A DNA stretch of 64,000 nt from JAOUEA01 sp963810915. Its GTDB lineage: Bacteria; Actinomycetota; UBA4738; HRBIN12. Below the pieces are notes generated by a model. The model was not told where the DNA came from, ran no database searches, and was given only the letters and a program-made list of their open reading frames with translations. The position numbers and the translations under genes were made by a program. Shown piece after piece: positions 46,217 to 55,289 of this stretch. The stretch spans positions 620,001 through 684,000 of the forward strand of contig CAWEPH010000001.1 in NCBI GenBank assembly GCA_963810915.1. The letters run 5' to 3'. The stretch's first letter is position 1. Every line of letters begins with the position of its first letter.

Positions 46217-47371
46217 CTAGGACACCGGGATCGACTTCGCCGGGTCGACGAAGGGCATCTCGACGACCGTCGCGATCCGGTCGCCCCACTCGGTGGCCAC
46301 GTCGACTTGTTCGCCGAGGCGGCTGAGGTCGGTCGGCAGCCAGCAGTACCCGATGTTCTGCTCCAGCCGCGGGGAGTAGATCGCGGACGTCACGAGCCCG
46401 ACCTCGCGGCCCTCCACCGAGGCCGTCCACTTGGTGTTGTTGAGCGCGGGCAGCGCCGCGCCGTCCAGGATCACGCCGTTGATCCGCCGGCTCACCCCCG
46501 TGTCCTGGATCCGCCGATACGCGGCGATCGACAGGCACGCGTCGTCGGCGAGGGCGAAGTCGACGAGCCGGTCCAGCCCGAGCTCGAAGGCGTTGTGCTC
46601 GTACGTCATGTCGGCGCCCCAGTTGAAGATGGCGCCTTCGATCCGGCGGATGTCGCTCGGTCCCGTCGGCACGATCCCGAACTCCTCGCCCGCGTCCATG
46701 ATCGCGTCGTAGACGGCATTCCCGCGCGAGGTGTCGGTCGTGTAGACCTCGTAGCCCACCTCCGACGTCCAGCCGGTCCGCGTCACGACCACCGGCGCCC
46801 CGCCGATCTCGGCCTCGCGCCAGAAGTAGTAGCGGAGGTCGAGGATGCCTTCGCCCAGGAGCTTCACCATGAGGTCCTTCGACTTCGGGCCCTGCACCTG
46901 CAGCGGCGCGACGTCGGCCTCGCGGATCGTCAAATCCAGGTTCGGGTACGCGTTCTTCAGGCCGCGGGCGAAGAGCAGGGCGTCGGAGGAGGCGAGCGCG
47001 AACCAGAACGTGTTCTCGTCCATCCGCGTGAGCACGGGGTCGTTCACGATCCCCCCGTCGGCGTCACAGATCAGCACGTACTTGGCCTGGCCGACCGCGC
47101 ACGTCGAGAGGTCGCGAGGCGTCAGCAGCTGGGCGAACGCGAACCCGTCGGGCCCGGAGATCTCCAGGCATCGCTCGACGGCCACGTCCCAGAGCGTGAC
47201 GCCGTTCAGCAGGGCGTCGAACTCGTTCTCGAACGTGTCGAAGCGGATGGGGAAGTACATGTGGTTGTAGACGGTGAATCCCAACGGGCTGCGCCGCTGC
47301 GTGGCCTCGTAGTACGGCGTGCGACGGTTCCTGGCCCCGCGCTGCACGAGACCCATGTCGAACTCGGCCAT
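46217..47371 (-). CDS. GcvT-like aminomethyltransferase/demethylase (copy 2)
   Basis: A 384-residue paralogue of the downstream protein, sharing NGVTLWDVAVERCLEISGPD, LLTPRDLSTCAV, LQVQGPKSKDLMVKLLG, VVTRTGWTSEVGYEV and SDIRRIEGAIFNWGADM. Differences in the N-terminal substrate region (RRTPYYEATQRRSPLGFTVY versus FNATRRAGCTSYDIYNH) suggest different substrates or a heteromeric enzyme. The ATG at 47371 follows AAGGAGGGGAC. A palindromic site lies 113 bases upstream. It is likely co-transcribed with copy 1. Confidence 0.85.
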   Translation of the reverse strand: MAEFDMGLVQRGARNRRTPYYEATQRRSPLGFTVYNHMYFPIRFDTFENEFDALLNGVTLWDVAVERCLEISGPDGFAFAQLLTPRDLSTCAVGQAKYVLICDADGGIVNDPVLTRMDENTFWFALASSDALLFARGLKNAYPNLDLTIREADVAPLQVQGPKSKDLMVKLLGEGILDLRYYFWREAEIGGAPVVVTRTGWTSEVGYEVYTTDTSRGNAVYDAIMDAGEEFGIVPTGPSDIRRIEGAIFNWGADMTYEHNAFELGLDRLVDFALADDACLSIAAYRRIQDTGVSRRINGVILDGAALPALNNTKWTASVEGREVGLVTSAIYSPRLEQNIGYCWLPTDLSRLGEQVDVATEWGDRIATVVEMPFVDPAKSIPVS

Positions 47372-47483
47372 GTCCCCTCCTTGGTTCGGGAGGCAGCCGT
47401 GCCGACCGGTGCGGAGGCCGGCAGCCCCCTCTCGCGATGTTGGCCCATCGTGGGAAGGTTGCAGCGTACGCGCAATGGGAGCG

Positions 47484-47500
47484 GTTGACCCGCGGTCAAC
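47484..47500. promoter_or_regulatory. Palindromic operator-like site upstream of the GcvT-like pair
   Basis: GTTGACC-CGC-GGTCAAC, a perfect 7-bp inverted repeat, lies in the 149-base gap between the Rieske gene (upstream) and GcvT-like copy 2. Its sequence differs from the site ahead of the Rieske gene, so a second regulator may be involved. Confidence 0.5.
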
Positions 47501-47520
47501 GCGCCGGGCGCGCAGGCGCT

Positions 47521-48714
47521 TCAGACCTCGGCCGTGTCCGCTTCGTGCACCTGCGGGGGGCGGCTGGCGTGGCCGTCGAGGTACCCCTGGGCCACCATCG
47601 CCATGAAGATATGGACCTCGTCCTCGCTCCAGGCGAAGGGCCCTTGCCGGAACCCCTCCGACTGCAGCCCGCGGTAGACGGACTCGCAGGCGAGCCAATC
47701 CTCGCGGTTGGTGATGTCCCAGAACTCGCTGGCGTACTCGGGCGTGAAGTCGGGACGATCCTTCGCCTCGGGCGGGAAGAGCCAGGTGCACTCGACCTTG
47801 CTCCGCCCGGGACCCAGCGGCTCGAACCGGTGGGTCATGATGTAGTCGGGGTGCAGGCTGAGCAGCAGGTTGGGGAAGAGCCCGAAGTAGTAGACCTCCC
47901 GCCGCTGCGTGGCGTCGAGGCCGCGGATCGGCACACCCCGGGACTCCCCGGTCACCGACATCGTCTCGGCGAAGTCCTTCAAGACCATGGATCCGCCCAC
48001 CCAGAGACCGTCGTGCGCGAAGTTCTCCCCCGAGTCGGGGGGCGTCACCGCGCAGAGCGTCGGGTGGATCGACGGGCAGTGGTAGCACTCGTGGTAGTTC
48101 TCCGTGATCGTCTTCCAGTTGGCGTCGATCACGTAGTCGTGGCTCGCACCCACGAACAGACGCTCCGGCTCCCACGCGGAGAGCAACTCTTCGAGGTTCC
48201 CCGCATACGCCTCGAAGGCCGGCGCGCCGCCGTCGGGGTTCACGAAGATCCAGCCGTGCCACTCGTGGACGCGGGCCGCGATCAGCGGGTACTCGGCCTT
48301 GTCGAACCCCTCCAGGTCTCCGAAGCGCGGGGCCGCTCCCAGGCTCCCGTCCAACCGGTAGACCCAGGCGTGGTACGGGCACTTGATCGCGTTCAGGTTC
48401 CGCGACGTGCCGGGCTCCAGCAGCTCGTGGCCGCGGTGGCGACAGGTGTTGTAGAAGCCTCGCAGGATCCCCTCGAGATCGCGTACCACGAGGATGCCCT
48501 CGTCCCCGATGCGGAACGCCTTCTGGTCGCCGGGGGCGGCCACATCCACGGCACGGCCGACGCAGACCCAGCCTCCCTCGAAGAAGTGCTCCACCTCCCA
48601 GTCGAACACCTCCTGGGAGATGTACGCCTCCGCGGGCAGGGTCCGGCTCGTCCCGAGCGTCGGGGCCAGGACGGGCCGCAGCAGCGTCGGATCGATCGGA
48701 CTGCGTGCGGACAT
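47521..48714 (-). CDS. Rieske non-heme iron oxygenase, alpha subunit
   Basis: A 397-residue ring-hydroxylating-type oxygenase. The Rieske [2Fe-2S] ligands are in NTCRHRGHELLEP and KCPYHAWVYRLDG (CxH-x17-CxxH), and the mononuclear iron site is NWKTITENYHECYHCPSIHP (two His) plus an Asp in the C-terminal domain. This layout is shared by glycine betaine, stachydrine and carnitine oxygenases as well as aromatic dioxygenases. Standing with two GcvT-like genes, an N- or O-demethylating role is likely; no reductase gene is adjacent. The ATG at 48714 has AGGAGG, seven bases upstream. Confidence 0.9.
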   Translation of the reverse strand: MSARSPIDPTLLRPVLAPTLGTSRTLPAEAYISQEVFDWEVEHFFEGGWVCVGRAVDVAAPGDQKAFRIGDEGILVVRDLEGILRGFYNTCRHRGHELLEPGTSRNLNAIKCPYHAWVYRLDGSLGAAPRFGDLEGFDKAEYPLIAARVHEWHGWIFVNPDGGAPAFEAYAGNLEELLSAWEPERLFVGASHDYVIDANWKTITENYHECYHCPSIHPTLCAVTPPDSGENFAHDGLWVGGSMVLKDFAETMSVTGESRGVPIRGLDATQRREVYYFGLFPNLLLSLHPDYIMTHRFEPLGPGRSKVECTWLFPPEAKDRPDFTPEYASEFWDITNREDWLACESVYRGLQSEGFRQGPFAWSEDEVHIFMAMVAQGYLDGHASRPPQVHEADTAEV

Positions 48715-48771
48715 CGATGGACCTCCTGGCGATCGGGGACGCTGAACTGAGCCGAGCACGTCGAACTCCGA

Positions 48772-48789
48772 ACTGAACGGGCGTTCAGT
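48772..48789. promoter_or_regulatory. 18-bp palindrome upstream of the Rieske oxygenase gene (TetR-type operator)
   Basis: ACTGAACGGGCGTTCAGT is a perfect palindrome centred 66 bases before the Rieske start. Its TGAACG...CGTTCA arms have the form of operators bound by TetR-family repressors. No tetR gene lies in the window, so the regulator would be encoded elsewhere. Confidence 0.6.
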
Positions 48790-48849
48790 CGGTGCCGAGA
48801 TGGTAGCACCCCCCGAAGGCGCGGCCGAAACGGCCGGCCCGACCGGGGG

Positions 48850-49227
48850 TCAGTCCTCGATCGCGACGGCGCACGTGCGCCCGGACTTCAGCTGGCGGGC
48901 GGCCGCCCGCAGCTGATCGATCCCGCGGTAGTCAACCGTGCGGGCCACGACCCTGAACGCACCCTTGGCGTCGGCCTTCACATCCTCGGCGAAGAACCGC
49001 ACGGCGCCGTCCCACAGGCGCACGTGCCAGCGGAGGCCGGGCCCGTTCGAGGTGAGGCGGAACCCGACCCGGATGCGCGCGCCGAGGTCGGTCACCGCGA
49101 GCGTGCAGTGATAGTTCACGCGACGCGACGCATCGCTCGCGTGGACGACTCCGACCCCGGCCGGCAGCGTCGACGCGGAAGCCGCGACGGCGAGCACGAC
49201 CGCACTCCGGCGTACCCAGCGCTTCAC
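48850..49227 (-). CDS. Small secreted protein of unknown function
   Basis: A 125-residue protein with a signal peptide (KRWVRRSAVVLAVAASASTL to about residue 30, HASDA) and a mature beta-rich domain containing two cysteines (NYHCTLAV and GRTCAVAIED) that could form a disulfide. I recognise no family. The GTG at 49227 has GGAGG upstream. It follows the amidohydrolase gene on the same strand by 13 bases. The preceding Rieske operon is separated by its operator region. Confidence 0.65.
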   Translation of the reverse strand: MKRWVRRSAVVLAVAASASTLPAGVGVVHASDASRRVNYHCTLAVTDLGARIRVGFRLTSNGPGLRWHVRLWDGAVRFFAEDVKADAKGAFRVVARTVDYRGIDQLRAAARQLKSGRTCAVAIED

Positions 49228-49240
49228 CGCACGCCTCCCG

Positions 49241-50914
49241 TCATGTGGCCTCACCCGCGTAGACCGCCTCACCCTCGACGTACGTCCGCACGACCCGAGC
49301 CTCCGCGATCTCCTCGACCGGATGCTCGAAGAGGTTGCGATCGACCACCACGACGTCGGCATACTTCCCGACCTCGATCGACCCCGTCTCTCGATCGAGA
49401 TGGTTCACGTACGCGGATCCCATCGTGAACGCGGCGAGGGCGGTGGGCAGGTCGAGGCGCTCGTCGGGAAGGAACACGTCGCGGTTCTCAACCCGGTAGG
49501 GGTAGTCGGCGGGCATCCGACGATTCACCGCGACATGGATCTCCTGGAGCGGGTTCGGCGACGAGACGCTCCAGTCGCTCCCCATCGCCATCATCGCGCC
49601 CGCGCGCACGAGGCTCGCGAACGGGTACTGCCACCGCCAGCGCGGATCCCCCAGGAACGGGATCGTGAGATCGTCCATCTGCGACTCGTGCGCGGCCCAC
49701 AGCGGTTGGGCGTTGGCGACGGCGCCGAGCCGGCGGAACCGAGGGATGTCGTCGGGGTGAACCACCTGGATGTGGGCGAGGTGGTGCCGGTGATCCGAGG
49801 GCCCGTTCGCCCCGAGCGCTGCCTCGACCGCGTCGAGGGCCTCGCGCACGGCTCGTTCCGCCAACGCGTGGAAATGCACCTGGAAGCCCTCGGCATCCAA
49901 CCGGGTGACGGCGTCCTTCAGGAGTTCGGGCTCGACGAACGAGATGCCCCGGTTCTCGGTGACACGCCCCTGCGCATCCAGATAGGGGTCCAACACGGCC
50001 GCCGAGAAGTTCTCGCAGACGCCGTCCTGCATGATCTTCACACTGGTGGCCGCGAACCGACCGACGCGCCCCCGTGCGCGCTGCGCCAACAGCTCCTCGA
50101 TCTGCTCGAGACCGCGATGGCGATCCCACCAGAGAGCGCCCACGACGCGGGCCGTGAGGTCGCCGTTGCCCGCGGCCCGGATGTACGCGTCGAGGTTGTC
50201 CACCCATGAGGTGGTGCCCACGATCGCGTCCTGCCAACCGGTGATGCCCAGCGAGTGCAGGTACGCCTGTCCCTTCAACAGCCCCGCGTAGGATTCCTCC
50301 GCGGACGGGGGCGGCGCGTGGCTGCCCACCAGGTCCATCGCGCCCTCGTGCAGCGTGCCCGACGGCTCCCCTTGCGCGTTCCGCTCGATGCGCCCGTCGG
50401 CGGGATCCGCCGTGTCCCTCGTGACGCCTCCCATCTTCAAGGCCACGGAATTGACCCAGGCTCCGTGCCCGTCCCGGTTGGGCAGGTAGACCGGTCTGTC
50501 GCCCACCACATCGTCGAGGGCCTCCTTGGTCGGCGTACCACCGGGGAACACATCCATCGCCCAGCCGCCGCCGAGGATCCACGGGACGTCCGGGTTGCCC
50601 TCGGCGTAGGCCTTGATGGCGTTCAGGTACTCCTCGGAGGAGTCGAGGTGGTGCAGGTCGCACTGGAGCATGTCGATCCCCCCGCCCACCGGGTGGACGT
50701 GGGAATCCTGGAACCCCGGCACGAGCATCCCGCCGGCGAGGTCGACCACATCGGTGCTCGATCCGGCCAGCCCCCGGATCGCGTCGTCGGTGCCGACCGC
50801 GACGATCCTGCCGTCGCGCACGGCGACGGCCTGCGCCCAGCTGCGGGCGGCATCGACGGTGTAGACGGCCCCGTTGACGAAGATCAGGTCCGCGGTGTCG
50901 CCGTCGGTGCTCAC
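49241..50914 (-). CDS. Amidohydrolase family 3 (YtcJ-like) protein
   Basis: A 557-residue metal-dependent hydrolase. Metal ligands: the HxH in VPGFQDSHVHPVGGG (about 70), a lysine/His region VKIMQDGVCENF, FHALAERAVREALDAV, and the Asp in AMGSDWSVSSPNPLQEIH. The C-terminal DLPTALAAFTMGSAYVNHLD and KYADVVVVDRN finish the composite beta-domain. The substrate is unknown (formamide/amide-type in characterised homologues). The GTG at 50914 with GGAAGGA was preferred over a longer open frame. It is a full-length relative of the broken gene at 16974-18493. Confidence 0.87.
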   Translation of the reverse strand: MSTDGDTADLIFVNGAVYTVDAARSWAQAVAVRDGRIVAVGTDDAIRGLAGSSTDVVDLAGGMLVPGFQDSHVHPVGGGIDMLQCDLHHLDSSEEYLNAIKAYAEGNPDVPWILGGGWAMDVFPGGTPTKEALDDVVGDRPVYLPNRDGHGAWVNSVALKMGGVTRDTADPADGRIERNAQGEPSGTLHEGAMDLVGSHAPPPSAEESYAGLLKGQAYLHSLGITGWQDAIVGTTSWVDNLDAYIRAAGNGDLTARVVGALWWDRHRGLEQIEELLAQRARGRVGRFAATSVKIMQDGVCENFSAAVLDPYLDAQGRVTENRGISFVEPELLKDAVTRLDAEGFQVHFHALAERAVREALDAVEAALGANGPSDHRHHLAHIQVVHPDDIPRFRRLGAVANAQPLWAAHESQMDDLTIPFLGDPRWRWQYPFASLVRAGAMMAMGSDWSVSSPNPLQEIHVAVNRRMPADYPYRVENRDVFLPDERLDLPTALAAFTMGSAYVNHLDRETGSIEVGKYADVVVVDRNLFEHPVEEIAEARVVRTYVEGEAVYAGEAT

Positions 50915-50999
50915 GTCGGATCCTTCCGCTCGGGTGCAGGGTCCGCAGAGCATAGCCGCGGCTCCCCCTCGCAGGGAAGGGACACCCGCCCCCGAACGC

Positions 51000-52595
51000 C
51001 TACGCCAGGCTCACGAGATCCAGCAGCTCCTGATCCCAGAAGTCGAGGTCCCCCTCGGGCATGAGCAGGACCCGCTCGGGCTCCAGGGCCTCGACGAACT
51101 CCGGGTCGTGGCTCACGATCACCATCGCGCCGGGCCAGTCCTGGAGCGCCTCGGCGATGGCCGTACGCGAGGGCGGATCCAGGTTGTTGGTGGGTTCGTC
51201 GAGCAGGAGGAGGTTCTTGCGTCCCGCCACCAACTGCGCGAGGGCGAGCTTGGTCTTCTCCCCTCCCGAGAGGGTGCCCGCGTCCTGGAACGCCATGGCT
51301 CCCGGCAACCCGAACATGCCGAGCAACGAGCGCAACGCCTGATCGTCCGCGGGAGAGGCTGCGCGCATGTGCGCCAGCAGGTCCATCCCGTCCGTGATCC
51401 CTTCGTGCTCCTGGGCGTAGTAGCCCGCCTCCACGTGGTATCCGAGCCGGAACGAGCCGGCATCGGCCTCGGTCTGTCGCGTCAGGATCCGGAGGAGGCT
51501 CGTCTTGCCGGCGCCGTTCAACCCCATGACCAGGAGGCGCTCTCCGCGCTCGACGTCGAAGGAGACGTCGGTGAAGACGGGCGGGCCTCCGTATCCCTTG
51601 GTCAGACCTTCGACGGTCAGCACGGTGCGGCCGCACGGAGGCGGCTCGGGGAACCGGAAGCGCACCGCGCGCTCCCGCGTAGGGCCGGTGACCTTCCTCG
51701 CCTCGAGCTTGGCCGCGCGCGTGTCCAGGGTCTTCGCCTTGCGCGCCCGCTTGGCGGTCTGCCCGCGCATCGAATCCGCGAGGGTCTTCAGCCGGCGGAT
51801 CTCCTGCTCCTGACGGCCCGCCAGCGCCGCGAGACGCACCTCGTCGCGCGCTCGGGCCTCCCGGTACTGCGTGTAGGTACCGCGGTACTCCACGACGCCG
51901 TCCCGATCCAGATGCAGGATCCTCGTGATCGACGCGTCCAGCAAGCCGATGTCGTGGCTCACGACCATCAGGCCGCCCTTGTACCCGGCCAGGAACTTCA
52001 TGAGCCACACCTTGGCATCGGCGTCGAGGTGGTTCGTCGGCTCGTCCAGCAACAGGAGGTCCGATCCGCCGAAGAGGATCCGGGCGAGCTCCAGCCGCCG
52101 CCGCTCCCCTCCGGAGAGCGCCCCGACGGGGAGAGCGAGCCGGTCCTGGGCCAGTCCGAGCCCGGCGGTGATGCTGCGTGCCTCGGACTCGGCGTGGTAG
52201 CCGCCCAGGCGGCGGTACTCGTCCTCCAGCCGCGAGTAGCGTCGGACGTTGGGCTCGGACGGCTCCTCCTCCAACTGCAGCCGCGCCTTCTCCATCCGGC
52301 GCGCCATCTCCACGAGTTCGCGAGCGGACAGGATGTACTCGAGCCCCGCGATCTCGTCGTCCTCGCGATGTTGGCGCGGATCCTGCCGAAGGTAGCCGAG
52401 CGCGCCCCTGCGCACGACCGTGCCTGCCGCGGGGTGAGCCTCCCCCGCCAGGACCTTCAAGGTGCTGGTCTTGCCGGCACCGTTGCGTCCCACGACGCCC
52501 ACCTTGTCTCCCGCGCGCAGCGTGAACGAGAGCCCTTCCACGACGGTGAGACCCCCGGCCTCGACCGAGAGATCGATCGCTTCCAGGGACGTCAT
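51000..52595 (-). CDS. ABC-F family ATP-binding protein
   Basis: A 531-residue protein with two ABC domains and no membrane segments. Domain 1: Walker A GRNGAGKTST, signature LSGGERRRLELARILFG, Walker B LLLLDEPTNHLD. A charged helical linker (about 240-300, RQEQEIRRLKTLADSMRGQT). Domain 2: GLNGAGKTSLLR, LSGGEKTKLALAQLV, LLLLDEPTNNLD. ABC-F proteins act on the ribosome in translation or in ribosome-protective antibiotic resistance; which one cannot be told here. Intact; ATG start. Confidence 0.92.
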   Translation of the reverse strand: MTSLEAIDLSVEAGGLTVVEGLSFTLRAGDKVGVVGRNGAGKTSTLKVLAGEAHPAAGTVVRRGALGYLRQDPRQHREDDEIAGLEYILSARELVEMARRMEKARLQLEEEPSEPNVRRYSRLEDEYRRLGGYHAESEARSITAGLGLAQDRLALPVGALSGGERRRLELARILFGGSDLLLLDEPTNHLDADAKVWLMKFLAGYKGGLMVVSHDIGLLDASITRILHLDRDGVVEYRGTYTQYREARARDEVRLAALAGRQEQEIRRLKTLADSMRGQTAKRARKAKTLDTRAAKLEARKVTGPTRERAVRFRFPEPPPCGRTVLTVEGLTKGYGGPPVFTDVSFDVERGERLLVMGLNGAGKTSLLRILTRQTEADAGSFRLGYHVEAGYYAQEHEGITDGMDLLAHMRAASPADDQALRSLLGMFGLPGAMAFQDAGTLSGGEKTKLALAQLVAGRKNLLLLDEPTNNLDPPSRTAIAEALQDWPGAMVIVSHDPEFVEALEPERVLLMPEGDLDFWDQELLDLVSLA

Positions 52596-52841
52596 CTGCG
52601 CCTCCGGACGGACGGCGGGGCGGGGAACGTCACGGGTGTCGGATCGCTGAGCATGGTCGCTTCTCCGGGAGAGGTGGACGGCAACGAGACCGCCGGGCGG
52701 CGGCGCTTCGTGCTGCGGAGAGGACCGGCTAACTCATGCGAGTGGATTGTACCGTCCGCGCCGTCGACGCGTGGGAGATCCGTACGGTGTGACCAGCGCG
52801 GTTGTCACCCTCCGCGGTCCGCACCTAGAGTCGAAGCGGTC

Positions 52842-53790
52842 ATGCCCACACCCCCGAATCCTCTCCAGCTTGCTCCTGCGTTCCGTCAGCGAGCGCTCGT
52901 CTTCCTGCTCTCCGGCCTCCTCGTGGTCGCCGTAGCGTTCACGACCGAGCCTGTGGGGGCAACCTCAGCATCCGCCAACCCTCCTGTGTCGCAGGCCATG
53001 CGAGCCGGACGCCACCCCATCGTCATCGTCTGGATGGAGAACCACACAGCCCGGCAGATCACGAAGGCCACGGCGCCGTTCATGACGTCGTTGAAGCGCC
53101 GGGGCCGTTACTTCGCGAACTATCACGGCGTGACCGAACCGTCGCTCCCCAACTACCTCGCCTTCGCCTCCGGGAGCACGAAGGGCAAGAGCGGGACGGA
53201 TTCCATCCATGCCGGTGAGATCCCGGGACGCACGATCTGGCGGCAGCTCGGGGCGGCGGGCGTGTCCTGGGGCGTGTACCAGGAGTCGATGCCGAGCACG
53301 TGCTACACGGGGTCGCAGGCGTCGAACCGGCTCACCGGCCCCTACGTGCTCCGGCACAACCCGGCCACGTCGTTCACGGAGATCGCACGCTCGCGCGCCT
53401 GCCGACGCGTGAAGCCACTGAGGAAGATGACGCGCAAGCTTCCCCTCGTCAGCTTCGTCACACCCGCCATCTGCAACGACATGCACGGGGTAGGCGACAG
53501 CTCGTTCGGGGCTTCCTGCCGCTCCGGTTCCTCGGCGGTCATCAAGCGCGGCGATCGATGGCTGCACCGGTGGGTGCCGAGGTGGCGGAAGTCCGGCGCC
53601 ACCGTCGTCATCACGTTCGATGAGGGCTCCAGTGCCCTCTACACGATCGCTGTCGGATCCGGCGTGCATCGCGCTCGTGGACCATCACCGCTACAACCAC
53701 TACTCGCTGCTCGCCTCGATCGAGCGGCGTTTCCACCTTCCTCGGCTCGGCGGCGCGCAGCACGCGCGCCCGATGCCGCTCGGTCGCTGA
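52842..53790 (+). CDS. Secreted phosphoesterase (PF04185-type, alkaline/acid phosphatase), one frameshift
   Basis: About 315 residues. Signal peptide (residues 15-45, FLLSGLLVVAVAFTTEPVGA). The mature protein has HPIVIVWMENHTARQ (metal-binding Asn region), NYHGVTEPSLPNYLAFASGS with the nucleophile Thr/Ser region, the NDMHG block, and VVITFDEGS near the C-terminus. These are motifs of the phosphoesterase/phospholipase C family. An extra base near 53670 breaks the frame; correcting gives ALVDHHRYNHYSLLASIERR and the TGA at 53788-53790. Extracellular phosphate or lipid scavenging is likely, by family. Confidence 0.82.
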
Positions 53791-53928
53791 AATCACGCAG
53801 CGACGGCGAACGGCTTAGTCCTTCCGGCCGATGCCCCGGCCTAGGCCATCTGATGTAGTGTCCGCGAACCGACAGGTTCCGTCGGCGCACTGCGGCGGAC
53901 CGGTTGCCGAACTGGAGGGATCGACACC

Positions 53929-54777
53929 ATGCGCGTCCGCATCGTCCTCGTCCTCGCACTCGGCCTCGCACTGCTCGCGTTCTGGCTGGCTCCGGTCGGA
54001 GCCGGGGGCGCCTCGAACCGGGCTCAGAGCACGGTGACGATCGCGGCCGCCGGCGACATCGCCCGGTCGAATCCGGGGACGCCGCAGAAGCAGACCGCCG
54101 CGTTGATCACCGACGTGATCCATCCCTCCACGGTCCTGATGCTGGGCGACTCCCAGTATGAACACGGCGCGTACAACGAATACCTGAAGTCCTACGACCC
54201 CACCTGGGGTGCCTTCAAGTCGATCACGGCGCCCACGTTGGGCAATCACGAGTACGAGACCGCGAACGCCGACGGCTACTTCCGCTACTTCCAAGCGCAG
54301 CTCGCCCCGTACGGTCCGACGGCCTCCGACCCACACGCCGGCTACTACAGCTTCAACGTCGGCGATTGGCACGTGGTCGCTTTGAACTCGAACTGTGGGA
54401 AGGTCAGCTGCCCCACACAGGCCACGTGGTTGAAACAGGACGTCGCGGCGGACGGCCACCTCTGCGAGGTCGTGATCTACCACCACCCGAACGAGCGCTC
54501 GTTCGCCAATGCTGCCAACGCGGCTGGGGTGGATCTCATCCTCGCCGGACACAAGCACACCTACGAACGCTGGAACCGGCTCTTCGGCCTGAACGTGCGG
54601 GAGTTCGTGGTGGGGACGGGAGGAGACTCCAGCGGGGCTCCGCGGTCGAACGCCGACGCAGGCGCCAAGGCCTACGGCGTGCTTCGCCTCGACCTCTCCC
54701 CCACCGGCTACGGCTGGTCATTCATCGACGTCGCGAGGCACGTCCGGGATTCCGGGTCGGACTCCTGCCACGACTGA
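53929..54777 (+). CDS. Secreted calcineurin-like metallophosphoesterase
   Basis: A 282-residue protein with a signal peptide (residues 1-26). The metal motifs are in order: AAAGDIARS (GD), MLGDSQYEHG (GDxxY), TLGNHEYETAN (GNHE), VIYHHPNERS and the GHxH motif LILAGHKHTYERW. This arrangement is that of the purple-acid-phosphatase-like metallophosphatase family. It lies 138 bases after the other secreted phosphoesterase, same strand. The ATG follows GGAGGG. Confidence 0.9.
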   Translation: MRVRIVLVLALGLALLAFWLAPVGAGGASNRAQSTVTIAAAGDIARSNPGTPQKQTAALITDVIHPSTVLMLGDSQYEHGAYNEYLKSYDPTWGAFKSITAPTLGNHEYETANADGYFRYFQAQLAPYGPTASDPHAGYYSFNVGDWHVVALNSNCGKVSCPTQATWLKQDVAADGHLCEVVIYHHPNERSFANAANAAGVDLILAGHKHTYERWNRLFGLNVREFVVGTGGDSSGAPRSNADAGAKAYGVLRLDLSPTGYGWSFIDVARHVRDSGSDSCHD

Positions 54778-54791
54778 CGGCCTCGCGGGCG

Positions 54792-55289
54792 TCAGTCAGG
54801 CTCGATCGCGCCGCAGACCCTCGTGCCGTCGGGGAAGTAGTACACGTCGAAGGGTTCCACGAAGTCCACCAGGTCGTACGGCGCGTAGCAGACGCGGATC
54901 GGGACGACCTCCTGGCGAGCGCCGCAGAAGTCCGGCCACGCGATCCCCGACTCGAGATAGATGAACCCGCGGATAACGCCGTTCGTGTTCGCCTGGTACG
55001 CCCGGGGATCCGGCGACGCGGTCGCCGCGACCGTCCGCTTCTTCGGCAGTGGCGTGAACGAGGACGACCGGTAGCACTGGAACGTCTCCCTGAGCGACCC
55101 GCTCCCCGTGTACGCGTAGTTCTGGCCCGGGTCGAGGCCGCGCTCCACGAACGACACGTACAGGCTGTCTCCCGCCGTGGTGGCCTTCACGTGGTCGAAG
55201 GCTTGGGGAACCGTCGTGGCCCCGGCGCCGGCGGCCGACGCAACCAGGATGCACGAGGCCAGCGCAAGGCTGGTGATGACGCGACGCAT
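54792..55289 (-). CDS. Secreted protein of unknown function
   Basis: A 165-residue protein with a signal peptide (residues 1-24, ITSLALASCILVASAAGAGA) and four cysteines in the mature part (TFQCYRS, PDFCGAR, RVCYAPY, TRVCGAI), probably two disulfides. Family not recognised; it looks like a small extracellular beta-sandwich. Its ATG overlaps the TGA of the upstream ABM-like gene (TGATG), so both are likely one transcript. Confidence 0.65.
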   Translation of the reverse strand: MRRVITSLALASCILVASAAGAGATTVPQAFDHVKATTAGDSLYVSFVERGLDPGQNYAYTGSGSLRETFQCYRSSSFTPLPKKRTVAATASPDPRAYQANTNGVIRGFIYLESGIAWPDFCGARQEVVPIRVCYAPYDLVDFVEPFDVYYFPDGTRVCGAIEPD

